From positions 1-64,000 of the forward strand of contig JAJDYX010000017.1 in NCBI GenBank assembly GCA_022824945.1: DNA of 64,000 nucleotides, written 5' to 3'. The notes under the pieces are model-generated. The model was not told the origin of the DNA. It searched no databases and worked only from the letters and a program-made list of their open reading frames with translations. Both the position numbers and the translations under genes were made by a program. Positions 43,039-51,891 of this stretch are shown in pieces (the first letter of the stretch is position 1; each line of letters begins with the position of its first letter). The DNA is from Candidatus Latescibacterota bacterium. GTDB taxonomy: Bacteria > Latescibacterota > UBA2968.

Positions 43039-44259
43039 ATGAAAAATAATGGACCATCTTTGCCCGACGGATGGAAACGCATTCAAGTCAAAGATATTTG
43101 TTCTAAAATAGACTACGGCTATACCGCCAAGGCAAATCCGGTGCTGAGAGAACCGAAATTTCTGCGTATTACAGACATTCAGGATGGCAATGTAAATTGG
43201 GATGAAACGCCGGGTTGTGAAATTGATCCCGAAACCGAAAAAAAGAAAAAACTTCAGAGTGGCGATATTGTTTTCGCTCGTACAGGTTCTGTGGGCAAAA
43301 GCTATTTGATTGAGGATCCTCCACGAGCAGTGTTTGCATCATATCTAATTCGTCTGCAAATTCGAGAGATTGCAATCCCAGAGTATGTTTATCATTTTTT
43401 TCAAAGCAACGATTATTGGCAACAGATAGGACTGAATATAAGAGGTGGTGTTCAGGCTAATGTAAATGCAACCCGCTTGGGGAATCTTACTTTACCACTC
43501 CCTCCTCTCTCTGAACAAAAACGCATCGCCGCCATTCTAAACGACCACATGGCAGACATTGCCCGCGCCCGTACTGCTGCTGAGGCACAATTGGAGGCTA
43601 TCGAGGCTTTATCGGCTGCATATTTGCGAGAAACTTTCAAGAGTAACGAGGCAAAGGAATGGCGTTGGCCGCAGTTAAAGGAAATTACAGAGATCAATCC
43701 TCGTCGTCCCAGAGGTCTTAAGCGACCAGAAGCAGCGCCGACAACCTTTGTCCCAATGCCCTCTGTCGATGGAACTTCGGGGAACATCTCAGATCCGTTA
43801 GAAAGACCTTTTGAAGAAATTAAGAAGGGATACACCTACTTTGAAGAAAATGATGTCCTATTTGCCAAAATTACACCCTGCATGCAGAATGGGAAACACG
43901 TTATAGCGAGAAATTTGATTGATGGGATCGGTTTTGGTACGACTGAGTTTCACGTCATAAGACCAGGAGATGAAGTCATACCTGAATGGATACATCTCTA
44001 CATCCGCCAACCTTCGATTCTCAATGAAGCAGCCACACACTTTACAGGATCAGTGGGTCAACAAAGGGTACCGTCATACTTTCTTGAAAACCTTGCTATT
44101 CCACTTCCTCCTCTATCAGAACAAAAACGCATCACCGCCATTTTAAATGACCGCATGGCTGACATCACATGCGCTTGTACTGCGATTAGGGAAAAATTGG
44201 AGACAATTAACCAACTACCCTCCGCAATACTTCGCAAAGCCTTCAACGGCGAATTTTGA
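43039..44259 (+). CDS. hsdS: Type I restriction enzyme, S (HsdS) specificity subunit
   Basis: The 406-residue protein has two target-recognition domains (about 1-160 and 215-360), each followed by a conserved helical segment beginning LPLPPLSEQKRI(A/T)AILND. The repeats set the distance between the two half-sites of an asymmetric bipartite target. The target cannot be predicted. The start at 43039 (MKNNGPSLPDGW) fits the family. The last 60 bases of the gene are present in a second, diverged copy at 45916-45976, just before hsdM, which shows that a segment was inserted between hsdS and hsdM. Confidence 0.94.
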   Translation: MKNNGPSLPDGWKRIQVKDICSKIDYGYTAKANPVLREPKFLRITDIQDGNVNWDETPGCEIDPETEKKKKLQSGDIVFARTGSVGKSYLIEDPPRAVFASYLIRLQIREIAIPEYVYHFFQSNDYWQQIGLNIRGGVQANVNATRLGNLTLPLPPLSEQKRIAAILNDHMADIARARTAAEAQLEAIEALSAAYLRETFKSNEAKEWRWPQLKEITEINPRRPRGLKRPEAAPTTFVPMPSVDGTSGNISDPLERPFEEIKKGYTYFEENDVLFAKITPCMQNGKHVIARNLIDGIGFGTTEFHVIRPGDEVIPEWIHLYIRQPSILNEAATHFTGSVGQQRVPSYFLENLAIPLPPLSEQKRITAILNDRMADITCACTAIREKLETINQLPSAILRKAFNGEF

Positions 44260-44376
44260 TACCCTATATAAGATCAAATGTCGCAAGGTAGATTTGTTGA
44301 CAATTGATAAATTGGATAGATTGTACATTGTTTTGAAATGGAAACCTTACCAGTTTCAGTTCGTAGGAAAAAATAA

Positions 44377-45876
44377 ATGGCCAAAAGAAAAAAAAAGAAC
44401 CGAAAGCGAAAGACTTCAAAGTCCGGCCGGAATCGGACTCCAATCAGCGGTCATAAGCACATTGGTGGACAACTACGGCCCCCGTTTGCAACGGCAATGG
44501 ACGCAATGGACGGAAAGATACAACTTTCCTCTTGGATGAATGACCGCTTGCCAGAGATGCTATGGGCTGCGTTGATTATTGCTTCTGTTGATCGTGACCA
44601 TGCCCTTGGACAGTTTCGCCGAATACTCAATTTCATCAAGGAACACGAGCAGAAGGAACTGTTTCATGATTTAACCCATACGGGGATTTCGGAGCTCGAC
44701 AAAACACTTCGCACAGAACTCATTCGTTTCATAGTTGAACCCCCTGAGGCTTCCCTAGCACTGTGTGCCCTACGGCTGTTTGATGATTTACCAGGAAGAG
44801 AAGAATGGGACCAAGAGCTACCATTGCTCAAACCAAATGTTGATTTGCTCATGGATGCCGTAGGCAACACACTCTGGCACCAAACACAAGAGGCAACCGA
44901 CTGTCGATGGGTTCGAGTGATGGCAAAGATCATTTCAGGAAAGATGCTTTTTCCCAAAAAGATGAAAGAGATAGTTAACGAATGTTTCAAATATCCTAAC
45001 GAGGGTGACCAAAATTCAGTGCAACCAATCATCCGTGCCGCAGAGATGGCATTTGATGCGTCAAAGCCGCCAGACCTCACCTGGCCGAAAGCCTTCTGGG
45101 AAGCCGCCTGGGCGAATACCCCTTGTATTGTTCTTCAGCAACGGCATAGCCAGCCGTCAATTGATAAGACCGTAACCGTTACCCGCCAAGCTATTTCGGA
45201 GCTTTGTGACCGTCTCGAAGAGCATTGGGTCCAGACACACCTAACGACAGCTATTGATCCTAAACATGATGCTATTTTTGGAATGGCTTTCTACTGCCTA
45301 CGGATTCTGGATGAGATGATAGGTATCGGTATAGGAACAAGTATTCTAGGGCGCTTGGGACTGAGAACAATTTTGGAAGTCAGAATCAATCTCAAGTATC
45401 TCCTGATCAAAGATAGTGACACACTTTGGAAGAAGTGGCGCGAATATGGTGCCGGACAAGCGAAGTTGAATGCGCTTAAGTTCGACGATTCCATAGATCC
45501 GCCGAAACATATTGATGTTGAGAGCATTGAGCATATTGCTGGCGAGGACATGTGGGAGGAGTATCTTACCGTGAATCTTGCTAGCTGGAGCGACCTTGAT
45601 CTACGCAGGCTTAGTGAGCGGTCTGGATTGAAGGATACCTATGACAAACACTATTCGTGGACTTCCGGTTATTCCCATGGAATGTGGGGACCGATTCGTG
45701 AGTCTTGCTACCAAACTTGCGGTAACCCTCTACATAGACTTCATCGCTATCCTGAGAGACGAATCCTGCAAGACACTGTCGATGACGCCGCGATGCTTGT
45801 AGATGAGATTATTCAACATCTCGATGAAGCTTACCCAACCTTTGAATGGCACCTATTGGCGAAGGCCAACACTTAA
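44377..45876 (+). CDS. Passenger gene: DUF5677-like protein
   Basis: The 499-residue protein starts with a very basic tail (AKRKKKNRKRKTSKSGRNR). The C-terminal half contains LGLRTILEVRINLKYLLIKDSDTLWKKWREYG and, later, YDKHYSWTSGYSHGMWGP (about 425-442), a pattern typical of DUF5677 proteins, with the conserved Ser-x-x-H near the end of a helical bundle. DUF5677 proteins are often near defence genes and are of unknown function; a HEPN-like fold is possible but unproven. AGG lies upstream of the ATG. The gene sits between the intact hsdS and a duplicated hsdS 3' end, so it came in as a discrete insertion. Confidence 0.6.
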   Translation: MAKRKKKNRKRKTSKSGRNRTPISGHKHIGGQLRPPFATAMDAMDGKIQLSSWMNDRLPEMLWAALIIASVDRDHALGQFRRILNFIKEHEQKELFHDLTHTGISELDKTLRTELIRFIVEPPEASLALCALRLFDDLPGREEWDQELPLLKPNVDLLMDAVGNTLWHQTQEATDCRWVRVMAKIISGKMLFPKKMKEIVNECFKYPNEGDQNSVQPIIRAAEMAFDASKPPDLTWPKAFWEAAWANTPCIVLQQRHSQPSIDKTVTVTRQAISELCDRLEEHWVQTHLTTAIDPKHDAIFGMAFYCLRILDEMIGIGIGTSILGRLGLRTILEVRINLKYLLIKDSDTLWKKWREYGAGQAKLNALKFDDSIDPPKHIDVESIEHIAGEDMWEEYLTVNLASWSDLDLRRLSERSGLKDTYDKHYSWTSGYSHGMWGPIRESCYQTCGNPLHRLHRYPERRILQDTVDDAAMLVDEIIQHLDEAYPTFEWHLLAKANT

Positions 45877-45898
45877 AAACGTGGTCATCGGACACGTC

Positions 45899-45979
45899 CG
45901 TGCTACTGAGGCACAATTGGAGACAATTAACCAACTCCCCTCCTCGATACTTCGCAAAGCCTTCAACGGCGAACTCTGA
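45899..45979 (+). pseudogene. Duplicated hsdS 3'-end remnant
   Basis: This stretch encodes RATEAQLETINQLPSSILRKAFNGEL then a stop (given as 26 residues in two pieces: RATEAQLETINQ and LPSSILRKAFNGEL). It aligns with the hsdS C-terminus (LETINQLPSAILRKAFNGEF) and, before that, with the first HsdS spacer (TAAEAQLEAIE). The hsdM start codon follows 18 bases later, the spacing expected when hsdS once directly preceded hsdM. Confidence 0.88.
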
Positions 45980-45997
45980 CATTACAATGAGGTATTC

Positions 45998-47689
45998 ATG
46001 ACAAAAGCAGGACTATCCACAGCGCAATCCGTCGATAGCGCGATCAAAAGCATCTGCGACATCATGCGGCGATCCAACTGCGCGGGCGCAATGCAGTATG
46101 TACCAGAACTGACATGGATCTTATTCCTCCGCATCCTGGACGAGCGCGAAGAACAAGAAGAAATGATGGCGGAAGCTGTCGGGCAACACTATATCCCATC
46201 ATTAGAAGCACCGTATCGCTGGCGCGATTGGGCCGCACCAGATGGCGCAAAACGCACGGAACTTCAAGAAGGCACACTGGGTGCATTCTTTACCTTCGTG
46301 AACGAAGACCTTCTGTCCCACTTAAAAGCACTACGGGACAAACCCAACGCCACCGCACGACAAAAAATCATCAGCGAAGTCATGTCCGGCGTCGAGCGAG
46401 TCCGCATTGATACCGAACGGAACATGCTCGATGTGCTGGACCGCGTCCACGAAATCAAAGACGAAACTATCGACCCAACCCATGTCTTTCCCTTATCGCA
46501 AGTCTATGAAGGTCTCTTACTTCGCATGGGCGAAAAAGGCAACGATGGCGGCCAATTCTTCACACCTCGAGAAGTCGTCCGCGCTTTGATTCGCACGGTT
46601 GATCCCAAAATCGGTGAAACCGTGTACGACCCTGCGTGTGGCACTGGTGGTTTTCTGGCTCAGGCTTACGAACACATGCATCACAACCTCGGCGGCGACG
46701 CCACCCCCGATCAACTCGACATCCTCAAAACACAAACGTTCTATGGACGCGAAAAAGAAAATTTGATCTATCCCATCGCCCTTGCCAATCTGGTGCTTCA
46801 CGACATTGACCAACCCCACATCTGGCATGGCAACACGCTCACGGGCAATGAAGAATATGGCGGGCTTTTTCTCAATGCACCACCGCTATTTGACGTAGTT
46901 CTGATGAATCCGCCCTTTGGCGGCAAAGAAGGCAAAGACGCCCAAACGCAATTTGCTTACAAAACAGGGGCCACACAGGTTCTTTTTCTACAACACATCA
47001 TAGACAGCCTCACACCCGGCGGTCGCTGCGGCATTGTACTGGACGAAGGCATTTTATTTCGCACAAACGAAAAAGCCTTTGTCCAAACCAAACGCAAACT
47101 CGTCGAAGAGTGCAACCTGTGGTGTATCGTAAGCCTGCCCCCTGGCGTCTTCACATCGGCCGGGGCTGGTGTAAAAACCAATCTGCTCTTCTTCTCAAAA
47201 GGTGAACCCACAACAGAAATCTGGTATTACGATCTATCAGACGTAAAAGTCACAAAACGCAATCCCCTAACGTCGGAACACTTTGAAGACTTTTTCAAAC
47301 GGATGCCCAAACGCGAGGAAAGCGAAAAAAGCTGGAAAGTAGATCTCCCCCAACGCAAAAAAGACGCCCTCAAAGAATCTGCGCCCCTCTACAAACAAGC
47401 CGAATCGAAAAATCGACAGGCCGATGCAATCAAAATTCAATTGATGGCTATGACAAAGGAAGCGGATGACTACAAAGTGCTGGAAAGTCAGGAAGGAGAA
47501 CTGCGGCGAGATGCGCGAGAATTGAGGAATCGAGCACAGGCAATTGACGACGCGGTATATGACCTCAAAGCCGTCAACCCCAACAGCATTGTCGAAGAAG
47601 ACACCCGAACTCCTGAAGACCTGCTCAACATCATCGAACAAAAAGGGAGAGAAGTCGCCGAAGCACTATCGGCACTGCGGGGGCTGTAG
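45998..47689 (+). CDS. hsdM: Type I restriction enzyme, M (HsdM) methyltransferase subunit
   Basis: The 563-residue N6-adenine methyltransferase has an N-terminal helical HsdM_N domain (about 1-150), the SAM-binding motif YDPACGTGGF (about 209-218) and the catalytic NPPF motif at 304-307. With HsdS it protects host sites, and with HsdR it forms the nuclease. The C-terminal helical tail (about 470-563) likely joins HsdS. GAGG lies five bases before the ATG, inside the tail of the hsdS remnant. The order hsdR-hsdS-hsdM differs from the common hsdR-hsdM-hsdS or hsdM-hsdS-hsdR. Confidence 0.96.
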   Translation: MTKAGLSTAQSVDSAIKSICDIMRRSNCAGAMQYVPELTWILFLRILDEREEQEEMMAEAVGQHYIPSLEAPYRWRDWAAPDGAKRTELQEGTLGAFFTFVNEDLLSHLKALRDKPNATARQKIISEVMSGVERVRIDTERNMLDVLDRVHEIKDETIDPTHVFPLSQVYEGLLLRMGEKGNDGGQFFTPREVVRALIRTVDPKIGETVYDPACGTGGFLAQAYEHMHHNLGGDATPDQLDILKTQTFYGREKENLIYPIALANLVLHDIDQPHIWHGNTLTGNEEYGGLFLNAPPLFDVVLMNPPFGGKEGKDAQTQFAYKTGATQVLFLQHIIDSLTPGGRCGIVLDEGILFRTNEKAFVQTKRKLVEECNLWCIVSLPPGVFTSAGAGVKTNLLFFSKGEPTTEIWYYDLSDVKVTKRNPLTSEHFEDFFKRMPKREESEKSWKVDLPQRKKDALKESAPLYKQAESKNRQADAIKIQLMAMTKEADDYKVLESQEGELRRDARELRNRAQAIDDAVYDLKAVNPNSIVEEDTRTPEDLLNIIEQKGREVAEALSALRGL

Positions 47690-47777
47690 GCGAAAACATG
47701 GACAAACAGGATTGACAAGTGCGTAAAAAATTATGCTTGGCAAATGCAAATAGACTTTAATTTTTAGGAGAATAAAA

Positions 47778-49457
47778 GTGCAAATATTCATAGATGATGA
47801 TAGAATGAATGTAGAGTATTTCGGAGGAATTGAGCTATACCGTCCTCGTATCTCAACAGAAGACAAAGTTCGTAAAAAAACAGAGCCGCATATACGATCC
47901 TTGTATCCAACAGGCAAATATACTAACAAAAATGATATTAACGCGATTTTACAGCACAAGTTTAAGTTCTACTCTGATCGACTCAGCAAATTATTTCCAT
48001 CTATTGCCTCTCTTCACTTACTCGAATTTCTGCTCTTTCAATATGACCAAGCTACCACGATTAATGAATTGTATAAGCAAAAGAAACTCACATCGACTGA
48101 AAATCAAAGATGGTCCAGCTTGGGTCCAAAATTCCGAAGATGCATAAAATATTTAGCAGAAAGAATCATATTGTTGCAACCAAATGAAGTCCCCCGTAGC
48201 CCCTCAAATTCTCTTCTATCCCTACTTGATGAAGTATGGATCTGTGCTGAAGAAATGGTAGAGTTATATAATTTGAGTGATCAAACATATGCCATTTTTC
48301 CAGACGATACTATACTGGAAATTCTCCCGGAAGGCGAATTGAATTATTTTGATCTATCAGTAAATCGGAATGATATTTTTCCTAATAAAAATACGAACGT
48401 TTTTCAGGAGAGGGTAAGTAGAGACACAATCAACAAATCAGCAACTATAGGCCCTGAATTTGTGCAATTTCTACATGATGTCTCATATCAGGATAATTTC
48501 CTTAGAGATGCTTTTAATAAGACATTAGGCGTATCATATATTGACGCCATACAAATCCTATACGAGATAATAGATGGGTGTCAGCCATCTCCGGAAGGAT
48601 TTCCTATACCCCTTTGTCAGAAAGATACCATTATCGATATCACTGCTCAAAAAAGAAATATATCCAAGAAAGTTGTTGAATCAGTTATCGAAGGATTCTT
48701 GCTCACTAAAGAGAATATGTCACAAGAGGATCGAGAAATTTGGAAGCCAAAGCAAGAATATAGAGCATTTTATAGAGGTTTTTTTGAATTATCGTACCAG
48801 GGGAAAAAACATATCATGTTCTCCAAGTGGATGGCCAAAGAATGTCTCATAAACCTTATTCAGAGAACCCCTTTTCAGAATATCTCCCCAGAATGGGATC
48901 ACCAATTGGTGCGCAAGTCCTTAGATGCACTATCAAATGAAACAGGAAAATGGTTCGAAAAGGTCGTTGAAGCAAATTTAAATAAGCTTTCAATCTCAGG
49001 AATTCGTTCTATTAAATCAAAAATTGGACAAGGTAACTCAGTAATCAGAATTCCGAGCAATGTGGGAGAGATTGATTTTTTGGGATATTCAGAAATCGAG
49101 AAGCTATTGGTTTTAATTGAATGCAAAATGGTGAAAAGTGGTTCTGAAGGCCAATATTTTCGAGATGACATTAGTAAGTTTGTTACAGATAAGAAATCAT
49201 ACCTTGTAAAATTCAGACAGAAGGTTGATTGGGTAAGGAGCAATTTTGATGCGGTCTGTAAGGCATTAGATTCTAGACAGATTAGCAATTCGTCTGTTTC
49301 ACCAACTCATATAGCAACAGCATTAGTAACATACCGTCCTTCTATTGTAGAGTTTTTCATTGACGAATTTCCTTGCGTAAGTATTACAAACTTGATTCTG
49401 GATTACCAAGAAAAGGGGAAATGGCCGTATTCAAAAGGGGTTTTTCCCCGTAGCTGA
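47778..49457 (+). CDS. AT-rich hypothetical protein with PD-(D/E)XK nuclease motif
   Basis: The 559-residue protein is unrecognised over most of its length, but residues 425-455 read NVGEIDFLGYSEIEKLLVLIECKM (as two pieces), which is a PD-(D/E)XK active site: D433, then E448-C-K450 after a beta-strand. The domain from about 380 to 520 probably forms the nuclease fold. The helical N-terminal 350 residues may sense or bind a partner. AGGAG lies seven bases before a GTG start. Base composition is AT-rich like the HEPN-like gene. It follows hsdM by 88 bases and may be cotranscribed with it. Confidence 0.65.
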   Translation: MQIFIDDDRMNVEYFGGIELYRPRISTEDKVRKKTEPHIRSLYPTGKYTNKNDINAILQHKFKFYSDRLSKLFPSIASLHLLEFLLFQYDQATTINELYKQKKLTSTENQRWSSLGPKFRRCIKYLAERIILLQPNEVPRSPSNSLLSLLDEVWICAEEMVELYNLSDQTYAIFPDDTILEILPEGELNYFDLSVNRNDIFPNKNTNVFQERVSRDTINKSATIGPEFVQFLHDVSYQDNFLRDAFNKTLGVSYIDAIQILYEIIDGCQPSPEGFPIPLCQKDTIIDITAQKRNISKKVVESVIEGFLLTKENMSQEDREIWKPKQEYRAFYRGFFELSYQGKKHIMFSKWMAKECLINLIQRTPFQNISPEWDHQLVRKSLDALSNETGKWFEKVVEANLNKLSISGIRSIKSKIGQGNSVIRIPSNVGEIDFLGYSEIEKLLVLIECKMVKSGSEGQYFRDDISKFVTDKKSYLVKFRQKVDWVRSNFDAVCKALDSRQISNSSVSPTHIATALVTYRPSIVEFFIDEFPCVSITNLILDYQEKGKWPYSKGVFPRS

Positions 49458-49561
49458 AGTTCTCCATCAGGTAAATGGCAGGGTTGCCGATTCAGCTATC
49501 GCTCCAAATTGATTGACAAACTCTATGGCGATTGGTGTTGTGTGGATAGAGATATCCGAGT

Positions 49562-50566
49562 ATGAATAATATTATCAAACCTCCGAGATTAAAACCTGGT
49601 GATACTGTGGGAATCGCCTCGCCGGCTGCCTCATTTTTCTCTTTTACTAACAATTGGCTTTCCCGTGCCCAAGCAGCCATTGATGATCTCGGTTTGAAAG
49701 TTCAATTAGCGAATAATGCACGCCATCAACGCGAACATTTGAATCCAGCCCCCCAATTGCGTGTCAATGATCTTCACGACCTATTTTCTAACTCGGGCAT
49801 CAAAGCGATTTTTTGTCTCTCAGGAGGAGCTGGTACCAATGCGCTCCTTCCCCTGCTCGACTGGGATTTGATTGCGCGTTCCCCCAAAATTTTGATGGGA
49901 TACAGCGCGAATACAGCCCTGTTACTTGGCATCTACGCCCGTCTCAATATGGTCACTTTCCACGGACCAACCCTACTCAACGGTCTCAGCGAATTTCCGA
50001 AACCCTTGAGTTACACACTCGAAAGTATAAAAGATGTCCTGTTTACATCAACCGCCCCGGGCTTATTGAAGGCACCGGAGACCTGGACAGATGATGCGCC
50101 CAGTGAAAATAACCCGCGAAAAATGAAGAAAAATACTGGTTGGCACTGGCTCAAAGGTGGCAAAGCTCAGGGACCGCTTATAGGTGGCAATCTCCATACC
50201 CTGCCGATACTGACCAGTACTCCATTTTGGCCTTCATTTCACGGTAAAATTCTTTATCTGGAAGAGGTCAATATGGGAAGCACGGTTCTCATGTATGCCG
50301 AGGAAGCCCTTGCACAATGCCAGCAGATTGGTCTTTTTGATGAGATTTCTGGTTTGATCGTGGGAAAAATGAACAACCTATCTCAAGACCAGGAAGAGTT
50401 ACTGCAAGGGTTGATCAGTTATTATACATCGGCATTAGATTTTCCCATCCTCACACAAGTAGATATCGGTCATACGAGTCCTCAAATGGTTCTTCCAAAT
50501 GGTATCAAAGCGACGCTTGACTCTGAACAAAATCTCTTTTCCATAGATGAAGCGGCGGTTGTCTGA
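49562..50566 (+). CDS. S66-family LD-carboxypeptidase (MccF-like)
   Basis: The 334-residue protein is of the S66 family, which cleaves LD peptide bonds in murein or, for MccF, inactivates microcin C-type nucleotide antibiotics. The Ser nucleophile is in MGYSANTALLLG (usual GYSD, here Ala follows), the Glu is in LYLEEVNMGS, and the His is in DIGHTSPQMVLPNG. The N-terminal LKPGDTVGIASPAA is also diagnostic. A role in self-protection against an antibiotic is plausible in a defence island; peptidoglycan recycling is the alternative. No strong Shine-Dalgarno sequence is seen. Confidence 0.86.
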   Translation: MNNIIKPPRLKPGDTVGIASPAASFFSFTNNWLSRAQAAIDDLGLKVQLANNARHQREHLNPAPQLRVNDLHDLFSNSGIKAIFCLSGGAGTNALLPLLDWDLIARSPKILMGYSANTALLLGIYARLNMVTFHGPTLLNGLSEFPKPLSYTLESIKDVLFTSTAPGLLKAPETWTDDAPSENNPRKMKKNTGWHWLKGGKAQGPLIGGNLHTLPILTSTPFWPSFHGKILYLEEVNMGSTVLMYAEEALAQCQQIGLFDEISGLIVGKMNNLSQDQEELLQGLISYYTSALDFPILTQVDIGHTSPQMVLPNGIKATLDSEQNLFSIDEAAVV

Positions 50567-50637
50567 AGCACATCAAATGCGCTTGTTCTCAACTTCTGTC
50601 CTGTAAGTCCATAAAAAACAATATCGAGGGGAGTCGC

Positions 50638-50686
50638 CCTCCGAAACACCGATCACTACGGTTTTGAATCCGTTTTTCTTATTCAT
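50638..50686 (-). pseudogene. Truncated uridine kinase 5'-end copy
   Basis: An ATG at 50686 opens MNKKNGFKTVVIGVSEG, which aligns with MNEKNGLRPIVIGISGG of udk (36741-37379). The frame loses similarity after about 17 codons, at a 12-base block (50625-50636) that also occurs in the tRNA-Glu gene at 55061-55072. The sequence upstream of the ATG is also related to that of udk. Confidence 0.8.
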
Positions 50687-50704
50687 TTTTACCCCGTAAT
50701 TCCA

Positions 50705-50733
50705 TTGCAAAAAATATATACATGTCGTATTAT
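50705..50733 (+). promoter_or_regulatory. Second copy of the island promoter
   Basis: TTGCAA (50705-50710) and TATTAT (50728-50733) with 17 bases between them repeat the hsdR promoter layout. This copy lies about 97 bases before the methyltransferase start and probably drives the dcm cassette. Confidence 0.55.
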
Positions 50734-50829
50734 GTGTCAAAATGTGCACTATTTTTCCCCCTGCATATTTCTCCCTACAATATACACAACGTATATCCTT
50801 AGTAAATTTAATATGGCTGGGAGTAAGGC

Positions 50830-51891
50830 ATGAAATTTACCAAAGTAGAATTTCAGAGCATTCAGAACTCGACTGCGTTCCAGATTGATGAGGACACTTG
50901 TTTGACCGATACGAATGAGGCGATGCTGAATAAACCCATTTTAACACAACCACTGAAAACGGTTTCTCTTTTTACAGGATGCGGAGGCTCCGATCAGGGA
51001 CTGATCAACGCTGGTTGCGAAATTCTAATGGCAAATGACATTCTGACCTATGCTAAGGATGTCTATGAAGCCAATCTGCCCGAAACCGATTTCAAAACCG
51101 ATAGCATTGACCAAATCAGATCCTTTCCATCAGCGGACGTTCTGGCCGGATGCTATCCCTGTCAAGGCTACTGTCAAGGTGGAGCGCGCGATACTGGTCG
51201 CAAAATCAATGTACTGTATCGCGAATTTGATCGCGCTCTGCGGAAAATCCGCCCTAAGGTCTTTATTGTAGAAAACGTGTCTGGCATGGCGCGAAGCGAC
51301 AATCGACATTTTTTGAATGCTCAACTCGTTCGTTTCCGTTTAGCTGGATACCGCGTCACCTGGGACATCATCAACGCCGCTGAGTACGGTTTGGCCCAAG
51401 AGCGACGGCGGATTTTTATTGTCGGCATCCGCTCCGATTTTGGAGTGAAATATCAATTTCCCAAACCCACACATGGACCGGGATTGAAACCGATTAAAAC
51501 ACAGCGAGAAGTTTTAAAAGACTTGCAAGAAGAATGGCCTCAAGGCGAGTTTTGTGATCAGGATTTTCATTGGTATTATCTCTCCCGTGACCGCTACCGA
51601 GGATGGGATGAACCAAGCAAAACAATACTCGCAAACGCACGCCACCTGCCGTTGCATCCAATGAGTCCGCCATTAAAAAAAATAGGCACAGATCAGTGGG
51701 TTTTCGAAGGAGATCCCAATAAAGCTCGCAGGCTTTCCTATAAGGAAGCAGCAGCCCTTCAAGACCTCGGCGGCTGGGAATTTCCAGACACAGCGGGATT
51801 GCTGAGCAAATATAAGGTCATTGGCAATGCAGTACCGCCAATGATTTTCCGGCAAATTTTCGAAGCACTACCGGAAGAGGTATTCTCATGA
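50830..51891 (+). CDS. DNA (cytosine-5)-methyltransferase
   Basis: The 353-residue C5-MTase has motif I SLFTGCGGSDQGL (about 46-58), motif IV with catalytic C111 in GCYPCQGYC, motif VI ENV (148-150), motif VIII QERRRIF (190-196), and motif X GNAVPP near the C-terminus. A 40-residue N-terminal extension precedes the MTase fold. The target sequence is unknown. The stop overlaps the ParB-like gene by four bases (ATGA). Together with the next two genes it looks like the modification arm of a restriction-type cassette. Confidence 0.93.
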   Translation: MKFTKVEFQSIQNSTAFQIDEDTCLTDTNEAMLNKPILTQPLKTVSLFTGCGGSDQGLINAGCEILMANDILTYAKDVYEANLPETDFKTDSIDQIRSFPSADVLAGCYPCQGYCQGGARDTGRKINVLYREFDRALRKIRPKVFIVENVSGMARSDNRHFLNAQLVRFRLAGYRVTWDIINAAEYGLAQERRRIFIVGIRSDFGVKYQFPKPTHGPGLKPIKTQREVLKDLQEEWPQGEFCDQDFHWYYLSRDRYRGWDEPSKTILANARHLPLHPMSPPLKKIGTDQWVFEGDPNKARRLSYKEAAALQDLGGWEFPDTAGLLSKYKVIGNAVPPMIFRQIFEALPEEVFS

